From positions 1 to 23,431 of IMG/VR virus record IMGVR_UViG_3300020438_002867: a stretch of 23,431 nt of DNA. One strand, 5' to 3'. How positions within the stretch are numbered: the first letter of the stretch is position 1; every line of letters starts with the position of its first letter. The position numbers and the translations under genes are program-made. Below, one piece after another: positions 1 through 7,131 of this stretch. The notes below the pieces were generated by a model, which was not told where the DNA came from, did no database searches, and saw nothing but the letters and a program-made list of their open reading frames with translations. This stretch comes from a virus.

Positions 1-548
1 TAACGACTGTCAAGTATTTCAACAATAGTTTCTACTTTTTCACCAACAGGCTCGATGTGCTTGCTGTCACGATACTCAACACGAATAGTTTTCTTTAGTC
101 CTGTTTCGTGTTGATCACGTTTTACAAACTCTGGAATAAATGCTACACGCCCGAGGTTATTTACTGGTACTGTATCTTCTGATACACTGTCAATCATATC
201 ACGCTTGAAGTCGTCTAAGTCAGCAAGTCCTAACATTACATATCTACGCATCCACTTGTGAATTTGTGCTACTTCTGCGTAGTCTTCTGCTGTAGGCACA
301 GGACACTCAAAATCAGTAGGCAAGTATGTAGGATTCTCATGAAACGCAAACTTCACAATCTCTTTGTTGCTAAACTGTGTTTTGTTTTCTTCACAGCTAA
401 ATCGACGAGTGTCTTTGATATAACTACCATTAATGCGTTGTGCCGCTACTGCAACAGCTAGTGCTTCCTGCGTAGGTACTGTTTTTAATGGTACTTTTTT
501 CACCCTGTTTGCCCAACCTATTGGATTATAAACTGTTGCTGCTGACAT
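1..548 (-). CDS. Unknown protein, 3' part cut off by window edge
   Basis: An open frame runs from an ATG at 548 off the left edge: about 182 residues, starting MSAATVYNPIGWANRVKK. The frame has no stop, and codon use resembles the neighbours. Residues 1-60 are basic and Ala-rich; the remainder is acidic/mixed with no membrane segment or signal peptide. I do not recognise a family. It is the first gene behind a consensus sigma70-type promoter (587-615), so it is probably expressed early from host RNA polymerase. The opposite-strand frame here is a shadow. Confidence 0.8.
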   Translation of the reverse strand, partial: MSAATVYNPIGWANRVKKVPLKTVPTQEALAVAVAAQRINGSYIKDTRRFSCEENKTQFSNKEIVKFAFHENPTYLPTDFECPVPTAEDYAEVAQIHKWMRRYVMLGLADLDDFKRDMIDSVSEDTVPVNNLGRVAFIPEFVKRDQHETGLKKTIRVEYRDSKHIEPVGEKVETIVEILDSR

Positions 549-586
549 ATTGTGTGCCTCTGTGTGTTTGCCTAATTAATATAACT

Positions 587-615
587 ATTATAGCATCATG
601 GCAGATGTCTGTCAA
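587..615 (-). promoter_or_regulatory. Early-type sigma70 promoter, perfect consensus
   Basis: On the minus strand, TTGACA (615-610), a 17-base spacer and TATAAT (592-587). Both hexamers match the consensus exactly. It reads into the truncated gene starting at 548, with a leader of about 30 bases. Confidence 0.85.
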
Positions 616-618
616 CCA

Positions 619-1077
619 CTATCTGCTATCGTTATTAATAGCTGTTTTGACCCAATGACAAAAGGTACAATACGGATTGATATTTTCAGCACTATCATTG
701 CCTTCATCTGCTTTCCGCATGTCGTGATCACCGTGATTATAGCGTCTTTTCACTTCGTGTATTTCTCGCTTAGTTAGTATATGACCAAAGTAGTCTTGCG
801 CTAGTTTCCATCGAGGATCATCATTGATATCCTGTCCGCAACATTGACATACATCCGAACGATGAAAGGTATGTTCCTTTCCGTGTCGTCCGTACCCCCC
901 GTAGGGGATACCTTCAAGTTGATGTTCACGACAATATAGATCAGCACTTGGGCCTTTGAAGAATGTAATTAACTCGTCACATCCGGGTATACTACAGCAT
1001 ATGTTGTCTTTGATAATCTTAGCACGATCATACTTAGACTTCATAACGTCATTGTCGCCTAAACGATCCATTACCAA
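619..1077 (-). CDS. HNH endonuclease-like zinc protein
   Basis: 152 residues. The C-terminal 40 residues have an HNH layout: His118 in GDHDMRKADEGN, Asn132 in ENIN, then CTFCH (Cys137, Cys140, His141), where the Cys residues would bind structural zinc together with the earlier VCQCC (77-80). An N-terminal C28-x4-C33...C49-x2-H52 group suggests a second zinc knuckle. HNH proteins cut or nick DNA; in phages they act in packaging, in homing or in host DNA attack. The start is ambiguous: the ATG at 1077 overlaps the upstream gene by seven bases, and the ATG at 1071 would form a TAATG stop-start. Either way it is translationally coupled to the ParB-like gene. The family call is confident; the target is unknown. 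Confidence 0.75.
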   Translation of the reverse strand: MVMDRLGDNDVMKSKYDRAKIIKDNICCSIPGCDELITFFKGPSADLYCREHQLEGIPYGGYGRHGKEHTFHRSDVCQCCGQDINDDPRWKLAQDYFGHILTKREIHEVKRRYNHGDHDMRKADEGNDSAENINPYCTFCHWVKTAINNDSR

Positions 1078-2189
1078 AGATCCTTTTCATCAGGAGTAAA
1101 GCCATTGTTAGCAAAAAAGTCTGGTACTTTACGACCTAAACTCTTAATAATTTGTGCATTTAGAAATGGTATACCATGACTTGGCATCTTCTGCATTGAC
1201 GGTTCTTGCCAAGCACTCTGTGGCGTTCCTTGGTACCAGTTTTCATATGCTGTTTCGCATTTAGCCCAAAAGCCGCCGCCTGGTGCAAAGTTAGCATCAA
1301 ACAAACCTAAGTTCATGTCTGCAAGGTCTAACAAGTAATCTTCATCAATGTCAATATTTTGCATTTCTGCAATCATCAACCAAGTCATCATCATAAAGAT
1401 TTCTTTAGCATCAACTGCACGTTGCTTGCGTATTGCACTCCAGTAAATGCCAAACTGTTCAACTACTGCTGGGCTTGCTTTATCAAGCTCTGCCATACGT
1501 GAAATAGCGCCTACTTCGTCTGTGTTGTCAAACTTTTCTGCTGTAGCAAATAACTTATGTCGTTCTAACATAGTTTGCTTTTTCTCTGCTATGATCCAAT
1601 CATCCTTAATGCTACCATCAACACGTACACCAAAGATCTTTTGCTGAAACATGTCAATTGCATCTAGTGGCAACTTATCTTCGCCATTAAGGCCAACAAA
1701 GTTTTCACGTATTTCTGCTTTAGTAGTTACGTCATAGATAGCAACTGGAATTTCTAATTCGCTTGTTGGGATTTCAAATACTAATACAGCAAGTACGTAT
1801 AACAAAATTGCTGTATGTTGGCCGTCCCATGCAATATACTTACCCGGACGTTCTGGATCTTCGTATACTTGAATTGGTTGTACTTTAGTTGCTTTAAAGT
1901 TTTCTAACATGCCTAATACATGTTCTAGGTTAAGCAACCGTTGCATTGTAGTATCAATTTCAATGTCGCTTAGTTGTGCTGGTAATGCGCGGGACATACG
2001 CTTTCGTACATCTTGTATTGTTTTAAAGTTTGGATTGCGTCTACGAAACTCTCGTGTCATCATACGGAATTCGATTGCTTTGCTTTCACTACAAAACGTA
2101 TCAAAACGTGTTGCTAGATCTACAAAATGACTGTCGCTTTTAACGTACTGGCCGTTAAATGTATCAGCGTAGGTGTTTGTGTTACTCAT
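1071..2189 (-). CDS. ParB/DGQHR-type domain protein
   Basis: 372 residues. Residues 100-165 look like a ParB N-terminal fold: VQPIQVYED, then IAWDGQHTAILL with D122-G123-Q124-H125, followed by IPVAIYDV. In this superfamily the DGQH or GERR motif lies in a nucleotide- or DNA-binding pocket; members include ParB CTPases, nuclease-like proteins and DndB/DGQHR proteins. The rest is helical with no recognised partner domain. It starts just behind its own promoter (2222-2249) and overlaps the HNH gene downstream, so the two form a bicistronic unit. Chromosome partition is unlikely for a lytic phage; DNA modification, host takeover or nuclease activity is possible. The exact activity is unknown. Confidence 0.7.
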   Translation of the reverse strand: MSNTNTYADTFNGQYVKSDSHFVDLATRFDTFCSESKAIEFRMMTREFRRRNPNFKTIQDVRKRMSRALPAQLSDIEIDTTMQRLLNLEHVLGMLENFKATKVQPIQVYEDPERPGKYIAWDGQHTAILLYVLAVLVFEIPTSELEIPVAIYDVTTKAEIRENFVGLNGEDKLPLDAIDMFQQKIFGVRVDGSIKDDWIIAEKKQTMLERHKLFATAEKFDNTDEVGAISRMAELDKASPAVVEQFGIYWSAIRKQRAVDAKEIFMMMTWLMIAEMQNIDIDEDYLLDLADMNLGLFDANFAPGGGFWAKCETAYENWYQGTPQSAWQEPSMQKMPSHGIPFLNAQIIKSLGRKVPDFFANNGFTPDEKDLW

Positions 2190-2221
2190 GTTGCATGCCT
2201 TTTTTAGTTGCCTATGTTGTT

Positions 2222-2249
2222 AATATAACATCAAGATAATAAATGTCAA
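2222..2249 (-). promoter_or_regulatory. Early-type promoter of the ParB-like/HNH unit
   Basis: TTGACA (2249-2244), 16-base spacer, TATATT (2227-2222). The -35 overlaps the TGA stop of the SprT-like gene at 2246-2248, so the next transcription unit begins right where the previous one ends. Confidence 0.7.
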
Positions 2250-2713
2250 CCATTAATATCTTGTGTCCACTTATATTTGCCATAATCGTTTTGTTCTGCA
2301 TATTGTATAAACAAGCCTGATTCACGACCGTGTGCTTCTATTTCCCATGGATGATCCCAGTAGTTAACATTTTCGCTCATCCACTTACCTTGCCAACGGT
2401 GCTTTGCATTACGGGCGCCTACATATAATTCACCTCGAGCATACTGCTTCACATGAACCATTTCATGTGCAAGAACTTCTAGTATCCTACGAAGGCGCAT
2501 TTTACGATGTACTTCAATCTCAAAAGTACGTGGCCTATCAGTCCATATTTCCTCATTTGATAAGCAATAGCCGTAAGCATCAGTAAGATTGGTCATCTTT
2601 ACTGTGATGTCTAAATTTTTTATTCTGGGCATTAGTTTCTTTGCACAAAATTTTACCATTGCAGTAATGTGCTTTTTTTGACTAGCAGTTGCTCCAACAA
2701 TCTTGACTCTCAT
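2246..2713 (-). CDS. SprT-like zinc metallopeptidase
   Basis: 155 residues. The zincin motif LAHEMVHVKQY gives His83, Glu84 and His87, and PWEIEAHGRE at 122-131 likely supplies the third ligand (Glu126). This pair (HExxH followed by WEIEA) is typical of SprT-like proteases found in many tailed phages. Eukaryotic relatives (SPRTN) degrade DNA-protein crosslinks; the phage substrate is not known. It is the first gene behind a perfect-consensus promoter (2746-2774) with a leader of about 30 bases. The N-terminus (MRVKIVGATASQKK) is cytosolic in character, without a signal peptide. Confidence 0.8.
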   Translation of the reverse strand: MRVKIVGATASQKKHITAMVKFCAKKLMPRIKNLDITVKMTNLTDAYGYCLSNEEIWTDRPRTFEIEVHRKMRLRRILEVLAHEMVHVKQYARGELYVGARNAKHRWQGKWMSENVNYWDHPWEIEAHGRESGLFIQYAEQNDYGKYKWTQDING

Positions 2714-2745
2714 AGCTACCCTCGCTTGTTACATAATATACATAT

Positions 2746-2774
2746 ATTATAGCAAGAATAGCTATGATTGTCAA
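2746..2774 (-). promoter_or_regulatory. Early-type sigma70 promoter, perfect consensus
   Basis: TTGACA (2774-2769), 17-base spacer, TATAAT (2751-2746), both exact. It drives the SprT-like gene. The 43 bases between it and the stop at 2818 are AT-rich, with a T-run in the minus direction but no GC-rich hairpin. Confidence 0.85.
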
Positions 2775-2817
2775 TCAAAACGTTTCTTTATAAATCAATG
2801 ACTTACAAAAAAACTTT

Positions 2818-3156
2818 TTAGTCGTCCTGCACTTTTAGGTTAGAATCTACTGTAGAAACAGGTACAGGAGTCTTATCTTTGGGCTGACTTTCGATCATTA
2901 ATGACAAACGAGCGCCTCTAGACTGAGCAATATACGTTCGAATGGTGTCAACTGATCCGGGTCCTTCCCAGACCGCATTTAATGCTTCGTTGATAGTTTC
3001 CATTGAAATATTGCTTAACTGATGTTTTCTAGTAGAAAGCCATTTGCTATCAATTTTATCGTAAAAATACTCAGTTAAATATTCAACCAAAACTTCTGGT
3101 ATCCTATTATGATCTGATATTGCAAACGTGCCTTCAAATTTATCTAATGTGTGCAT
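2818..3156 (-). CDS. Hypothetical protein
   Basis: 112 residues, not recognised. Residues 1-75 are probably helical (IPEVLVEYLTEYFYDKID), with a GPGSVDT turn. The C-terminal 30 residues are polar and Pro/Asp-rich and probably disordered. It is the last gene of the long operon that starts at 5211 and follows infA after 12 bases, so it is expected to be co-expressed with IF-1. Confidence 0.7.
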   Translation of the reverse strand: MHTLDKFEGTFAISDHNRIPEVLVEYLTEYFYDKIDSKWLSTRKHQLSNISMETINEALNAVWEGPGSVDTIRTYIAQSRGARLSLMIESQPKDKTPVPVSTVDSNLKVQDD

Positions 3157-3168
3157 AAGTGTTGCCTC

Positions 3169-3384
3169 TTATAGTCTGTAAGTGATCCGACCTTTAGAAA
3201 GATCGTATGGTGACATTTCTACTTTAACTCTGTCAGCCATTACTAATCTTATCTTATGTTGACGCAACTTGCCGCCGGTATAGCAAGTTACAACATGTTC
3301 ATTGTCAAGTTTAACTTTAAACATCTGATTTGGTAAAACTTCTTGTATTTCACCTTCAATTTCAAGTATGCCTTCTTTACTCAT
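3169..3384 (-). CDS. infA: Translation initiation factor IF-1
   Basis: 71 residues, exactly the usual bacterial length. It aligns by eye along the whole IF-1 chain: KEGILEIEGEIQEVLPN, MFKVKLDNEHVVTCYTGGK, then the C-terminal VEMSPYDLSKGRITYRL, nearly identical to the family signature. IF-1 is an OB-fold protein that binds the ribosomal A site on the 30S subunit with IF-2 and IF-3. The ATG overlaps the stop of the AbrB-like gene as ATGA, so translation is coupled. A phage copy could bias initiation toward phage mRNAs or replace the host factor late in infection (inference). Family assignment is very secure. Confidence 0.95.
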   Translation of the reverse strand: MSKEGILEIEGEIQEVLPNQMFKVKLDNEHVVTCYTGGKLRQHKIRLVMADRVKVEMSPYDLSKGRITYRL

Positions 3385-3557
3385 GTATCCTTCTTAGTCA
3401 AACTTAATTGACCGTCTTTTACTTCAACAACCACAGTGTCTCCTGGTTCCCATCCCATCTGTTCTAAAACTTCGGGAGGTATTGTCATGTTTACATTTTT
3501 ATCATCGCCGTCAATGTCGTGAAATATATCTTCAGCCTTATATATTATATTTTTCAT
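3381..3557 (-). CDS. AbrB/MazE-like swapped-hairpin protein (58 aa)
   Basis: A 58-residue frame from ATG at 3557 to a TGA overlapping the infA start. The core MTIPPEVLEQMGWEPGDTV followed by VVEVKDGQLSLTKKD fits the SpoVT/AbrB/MazE pattern (PxxxLxxxGxxxGDxVxv). Such proteins are dimeric DNA-binding regulators or antitoxins. No toxin gene lies beside it: the upstream 80-residue neighbour is acidic and unlike MazF, and downstream is IF-1. The preceding gene stops at 3558, directly abutting the ATG. Its placement suggests autoregulation of the operon or a phage regulator (inference). Confidence 0.8.
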   Translation of the reverse strand: MKNIIYKAEDIFHDIDGDDKNVNMTIPPEVLEQMGWEPGDTVVVEVKDGQLSLTKKDT

Positions 3558-3800
3558 TTATTTTTTTCCTAGTAGTTTTAAATTTAGTACAAAATTTTCT
3601 ACCATAAGTTTTACTATAATAGACTTATTCACAGTAGGATTATCGTCCATCTCCATAACATGTGAAGCCATCATTATATAAGCTTCTTTTTCTGATATGT
3701 TTAATTCACTCCAATCTATAGGATCAGTAATTTCGTTATCCATAGCTAGTTCTACAAGTACTTGCAATTCTTTGCTACTTGGCTCAAACATATCTGTCAT
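3558..3800 (-). CDS. Hypothetical acidic helical protein
   Basis: 80 residues, acidic (SSKELQVLVELAMDNEITD, MASHVMEMDDNP), with no membrane segment or motif I recognise. It overlaps the upstream gene by four bases (ATGA) and abuts the AbrB-like gene with no gap, so the whole block is tightly co-translated. Its general look is that of small conserved proteins in T4-like marine phages. Confidence 0.7.
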   Translation of the reverse strand: MTDMFEPSSKELQVLVELAMDNEITDPIDWSELNISEKEAYIMMASHVMEMDDNPTVNKSIIVKLMVENFVLNLKLLGKK

Positions 3801-4042
3801 TGATCTGCAAATCTTCCCATTGCTATCTTAAATTTCTGTGCTGGCTCGCTGTGTTCAAAATGAAATGTATGTTCATAATTGTCCGTCCATGTTGTACAAC
3901 TCCATTCGTGTCGCTTACATTGACGTTTGCAAAACGTTTTGCCTTTGTCTGCAAGGTCACTGTGCAATCTTACAGTGAAGCCAGGTTTCCAACGTTGTTT
4001 ATATTCAAATACTTCTTGTGGTGTCATTGCTATATTATTCAC
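3797..4042 (-). CDS. Hypothetical Cys/His-rich small protein
   Basis: 81 residues. It begins MNNIAMTPQEVFEYKQRWKPG; an internal Met at residue 6 is an alternative start. The middle carries FCKRQCKRHEWSC and aromatic residues (TTWTDNYEHTFHFEH), so a small metal-binding or compact fold is possible. It resembles a conserved hypothetical seen in marine T4-like phages, function unknown. It overlaps the 2OG oxygenase-like gene upstream by eight bases. Confidence 0.7.
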   Translation of the reverse strand: MNNIAMTPQEVFEYKQRWKPGFTVRLHSDLADKGKTFCKRQCKRHEWSCTTWTDNYEHTFHFEHSEPAQKFKIAMGRFADQ

Positions 4043-4601
4043 AAAGGTTAAATGCTATTGTTGATCTTATTGCGCCTTGATTACTCGGCTCAACTGCATG
4101 ATCTAACCACGCAGGCCATAATACTATTGTTCCTTTTTTAGGATGTAACCCAAAAAGTCCATGTGTTGCATCAGTTTCCTTCATACGTTTTGCGTTCCTA
4201 AGATAAGGATTAGGACTTTGGAATATTGTCATGCCTGCGGCATCATTTGCTCTTACCCAATATATTCCACTTACTCCATGAAACCCATGACTGTGTAACG
4301 GATGATAGTCTGCACTTCTACTGTAGTCTTGAGCCCATGAACTAAACTCCATTTTATCATCTACACCTATACCTGTCATTTCACAGAACGTTTTTATATT
4401 ATCCATTATTTGTTTTTTTAGTTCAGGCAAGTCTTTTTCTAAGTCTAATATTGTAGTTTGCTCATGAAAGTCAGTTTTATGAATTGCATGCTGTGGAATT
4501 TGTTCTAATCTGCTTACAAACAAATCTTCAACTTTGTTTGCCAAACTAGCATCTACATTGTTCCAATATAAAGGAGTTGGGAATAAAGGTTTAAGTTCCA
4601 T
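4035..4601 (-). CDS. 2OG-Fe(II) oxygenase-like protein
   Basis: 188 residues. The double-stranded beta-helix signature is visible: DYHPLHSHGFHGVSGIYWV with His103/His105 as candidate iron ligands, GTIVLWPAWLDHAVEP with the distal His168, and IRSTIAFN with Arg179 as the likely 2-oxoglutarate anchor. This spacing matches the phage family of putative 2OG-Fe(II) oxygenases (TIGR02466-like), which starts, as here, with LFPTPLYW. The substrate is unknown; hydroxylation of protein, DNA base or small molecule is possible. Its ATG overlaps the stop of a second oxygenase-like gene (TAATG at 4601), so the pair is coupled. Confidence 0.8.
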   Translation of the reverse strand: MELKPLFPTPLYWNNVDASLANKVEDLFVSRLEQIPQHAIHKTDFHEQTTILDLEKDLPELKKQIMDNIKTFCEMTGIGVDDKMEFSSWAQDYSRSADYHPLHSHGFHGVSGIYWVRANDAAGMTIFQSPNPYLRNAKRMKETDATHGLFGLHPKKGTIVLWPAWLDHAVEPSNQGAIRSTIAFNLCE

Positions 4602-5155
4602 TAAAAATCCAAATCTGCAGCTACAACAAATCTATTATCAAAGGATTGTAGTTTGCCTGGTCTGTGATAAATTTTACCGGGATAAATCATCCAATTAGCT
4701 GTTTTCCATTCAGCATAATATTTAGAATCTTGTTCTGATAGTGGGCCATCTGGTGCCATTTCTGTTCCTGCTGATTCTAAATCATTAACATCGTCTGGAA
4801 TTTCTAAATAAAATACTCCACTGATAGTTTCATTGTTACTAACAGCATGTTGATGCCAAAGTATATTTGGATCTTCAACATGTTTCAACGAAGTCTGAAC
4901 TCCCCAGCTACCTACCTTTTTAATTTGTACTTCCTTACCAAGATACGCAAAGACACTCCAAATAAAGGCCATTTTAAGTTTACTCCAGTGTGGTCCTGGA
5001 TGTCCAAAAATATTAATATTGGTTTGAAACTTAGGACTATTTTCCCAGTACTGGCCTTTTTCAATTAGTGTGTTTATATCTTTAACGAGCAGCCGGCGAT
5101 CATCTTGTGTGATTAGATTAGACCAGTCATAATGTTTGTGATGTTTTTCTGACAT
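4601..5155 (-). CDS. Second 2OG-Fe(II) oxygenase-like protein
   Basis: 184 residues. Cupin-like strands carry ILWHQHAVSNNETISGVFYL (His101/His103), then WMIYPGKIYHRPG with His164, and NRFVVAADLDF with Arg175. The order His..His...His....Arg fits a 2OG-Fe(II) dioxygenase; the first half (GHPGPHWSK) has no recognised motif. It is the first gene of the operon, about 30 bases behind the promoter -10, with AAAGGTAAG before the ATG as ribosome binding site. It differs clearly in sequence from the next gene, so this is not a recent tandem duplication. The substrate is unknown. Confidence 0.72.
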   Translation of the reverse strand: MSEKHHKHYDWSNLITQDDRRLLVKDINTLIEKGQYWENSPKFQTNINIFGHPGPHWSKLKMAFIWSVFAYLGKEVQIKKVGSWGVQTSLKHVEDPNILWHQHAVSNNETISGVFYLEIPDDVNDLESAGTEMAPDGPLSEQDSKYYAEWKTANWMIYPGKIYHRPGKLQSFDNRFVVAADLDF

Positions 5156-5182
5156 ACTTACCTTTCCTAACAGCTTTATATA

Positions 5183-5211
5183 ATAATAACAGCAAATTGA
5201 CTATCTGTCAA
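5183..5211 (-). promoter_or_regulatory. Early-type promoter of the oxygenase-infA operon
   Basis: TTGACA (5211-5206), 17-base spacer, TATTAT (5188-5183). It precedes eight coupled genes (5155 down to 2818), with no terminator seen inside. Confidence 0.75.
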
Positions 5212-5228
5212 GTGGTAATTTAAGTGTT

Positions 5229-6416
5229 TTAAGATACTTTGGCGTACTTATTGTAGCCTGGGCCAGTAGATACCACAAGGGTATATCGCAAACTTCTATA
5301 AATTGCAGCATCTTTACTACTTGGCACGCCGCCCGTAGTTTTTAGTCTTACTTGAATTATTGCGTCTTGTTCTTTTGTTTCTTGGTTATACGCATAAATG
5401 TAGAACAGTTGTTGTTTAGGTACATGTTTAGCTGATATTTCTAATTTAGGAGCAAGCTCTGCAAACCTCTCTACTGTGCTGGTGTATACATCAGATTTAC
5501 CAATAGTTAAAAGCTTTAGTCCTTCCTCATTTTTATTAATGTGGACTTTTAAAAAGTTAATTAGATCTTCAAAGAACGCTCTTTCTTCAGCATCACTGTT
5601 TACTCTATTATTAATTTGCTCTACAGCTTTTGCCATATTGTCATTCATGTCTGAATTAACTTCGCCAGCTTTACGTAGAATCTTAGCTTCTTCAGTTTTA
5701 CCTAAAGAAAATCGATCTTTAATTTCTTTGTTTAATTGTGCAGCCGCATCGTATATAGGTTCTTTAATTTCTTTTATGCCTAAATCACTAAAAAAGTCAA
5801 CTACACTCCTGCCGGTACCTCTTGCTGATTTAACACCGGGATTTTGACCAACTGGCATAAATTTAGCATCTTTGTCATTTGTTTTAAGACTGTATCCTAA
5901 GTGTATAGTTTCAGTTGCGCCTGCTATTTTATGTGTAATAGCTACATCAACTTTGGTACCTTTTTGATCTGCGCCGCCTTGCGCTCCAATTACAATATTG
6001 TCTGCTTTACCGTTTGCAAAAATTTCTTTTAAGTCTAACCCTGCTGTTTTAACTTGTATGTTAGCATCTTTAATAACATTTGCTGTCACAATGTCAATTC
6101 TTGAACTAGGAAATTTAGAGTGTGGCCAATTTTTGATATCTGATAAATGTTCTTTCATTGCAATTTGATTAACAAAAGAAATACTATCGGTCATAGCACT
6201 TTCAAGACCGTCTGCTCTAGTTTTACTGTAAGAAAGATTTTTTAAACTTGACATGATTCTGTTAACATCAGCCGGCTGTGCAGGATTTGGATAATTTTCA
6301 AATGCAGCTGTAACTGCTGCACCCCATAGTGTCTCTGCAATATCACCGATAGTATAGCCTTCATTAAGCTGTTGTTTTTGTTCGTTGAGTGGCTGTTTAA
6401 TTTCAGTGAAACGCAT
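5229..6416 (-). CDS. Late protein, possible capsid-internal protein with nuclease-like core
   Basis: 395 residues, not recognised as a named family. The N-terminus MRFTEIKQPLNEQKQQLNEG contains LNE twice; the T4 prohead protease gp21 cuts after (L/I)xE, and T4 internal proteins carry a short capsid-targeting leader of this kind. An exact late promoter box TATAAATA lies 24 bases before the ATG, as expected for a virion gene. In the middle, GTKVDVAITHK and IHLGYSLKTNDKDAKF resemble a PD-(D/E)xK nuclease core (Asp...SxK), but I cannot confirm the fold. The second half is helical and charged. Inference: a protein packaged with the DNA and injected into the host. A simple late hypothetical remains the alternative. 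Confidence 0.6.
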   Translation of the reverse strand: MRFTEIKQPLNEQKQQLNEGYTIGDIAETLWGAAVTAAFENYPNPAQPADVNRIMSSLKNLSYSKTRADGLESAMTDSISFVNQIAMKEHLSDIKNWPHSKFPSSRIDIVTANVIKDANIQVKTAGLDLKEIFANGKADNIVIGAQGGADQKGTKVDVAITHKIAGATETIHLGYSLKTNDKDAKFMPVGQNPGVKSARGTGRSVVDFFSDLGIKEIKEPIYDAAAQLNKEIKDRFSLGKTEEAKILRKAGEVNSDMNDNMAKAVEQINNRVNSDAEERAFFEDLINFLKVHINKNEEGLKLLTIGKSDVYTSTVERFAELAPKLEISAKHVPKQQLFYIYAYNQETKEQDAIIQVRLKTTGGVPSSKDAAIYRSLRYTLVVSTGPGYNKYAKVS

Positions 6417-6439
6417 TGTTAATTCCTATGTCTTTTTAA

Positions 6440-6447
6440 TATTTATA
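6440..6447 (-). promoter_or_regulatory. T4-type late promoter box
   Basis: TATAAATA on the minus strand, an exact match to the T4 late promoter element, 24 bases upstream of the ATG at 6416. It overlaps the last codons of the bilin reductase gene. Confidence 0.6.
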
Positions 6448-7129
6448 CGATTTTAGGAAACAACATGTCTGTGCAAAACTTGTCTACATCAGCTTCGTCT
6501 AGTCCTAAACTTTTCATTGTCCGCGGAGTATGTGGATTCTGTTGCTGATTATGACAGTAATAGTTTTGTGCGGCAATAACTTCGTCTCTGTTGCCGTAGC
6601 CTGTAAACTCACCTACTTCGTCAAAGTATGCACGTAAGTTGTTTTGTGCTAGTTCTATAATCGCAACTGCTTCTTCTTCTGTGTTTACATTGCCTGCGGC
6701 CAGCATCTTGTCAGTAAAAATGTTGGTTGCCCATTCTGGCAGTTGTCGTTGCTTCTTAGGGATAAAGTCTGCGACTGCTTCTTTGTAGCCGTCAATCATA
6801 GGATGATCAAATGTAGAACTTGCTGAAAAGTCATGAAAGGCACCTGTCATTTTAGTCTTGCCTGCAATAACGTCAAAGCCGTATATTGGGCCATCGTTGT
6901 TAAGTACAGGAAACACGCATACGTGCATCATCCATAAACCTTTAGAGTCACGTGCATCTACAACATCAATATGCGCTCTACGAACATCGTTGTTCCGCCA
7001 TACACGATTAATCCACAAATTGTTATTAAAATAGGCAAGACCCGGTTCATCAAATTCTGTTGCATTTTCTTCAAAAATATTAATAATTTCATCTTTACAC
7101 TCTATTAGTCTATCCCAAATTACACTCAT
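6443..7129 (-). CDS. pcyX: Ferredoxin-dependent bilin reductase, PcyX-type
   Basis: 228 residues, normal for ferredoxin-dependent bilin reductases (PcyA, PebA, PebS, PcyX). Family core: GLWMMHVCVFPVLNNDGPIYGF, with His69 and Asp86 at positions matching the catalytic His88 and Asp105 of PcyA; then VIAGKTKMTGAFHDFS, YKEAVADFIP, and the C-terminal VDKFCTDMLFPKIV. These enzymes reduce biliverdin IXalpha using ferredoxin electrons; viral PcyX makes phycoerythrobilin, while PcyA makes phycocyanobilin. The gene directly follows heme oxygenase (2-base gap), which supplies the substrate. The subtype is inferred from the likely non-cyanobacterial phage background; PebS is the alternative, and sequence alone does not settle the product. 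Confidence 0.85.
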   Translation of the reverse strand: MSVIWDRLIECKDEIINIFEENATEFDEPGLAYFNNNLWINRVWRNNDVRRAHIDVVDARDSKGLWMMHVCVFPVLNNDGPIYGFDVIAGKTKMTGAFHDFSASSTFDHPMIDGYKEAVADFIPKKQRQLPEWATNIFTDKMLAAGNVNTEEEAVAIIELAQNNLRAYFDEVGEFTGYGNRDEVIAAQNYYCHNQQQNPHTPRTMKSLGLDEADVDKFCTDMLFPKIV

Positions 7130-7131
7130 GT

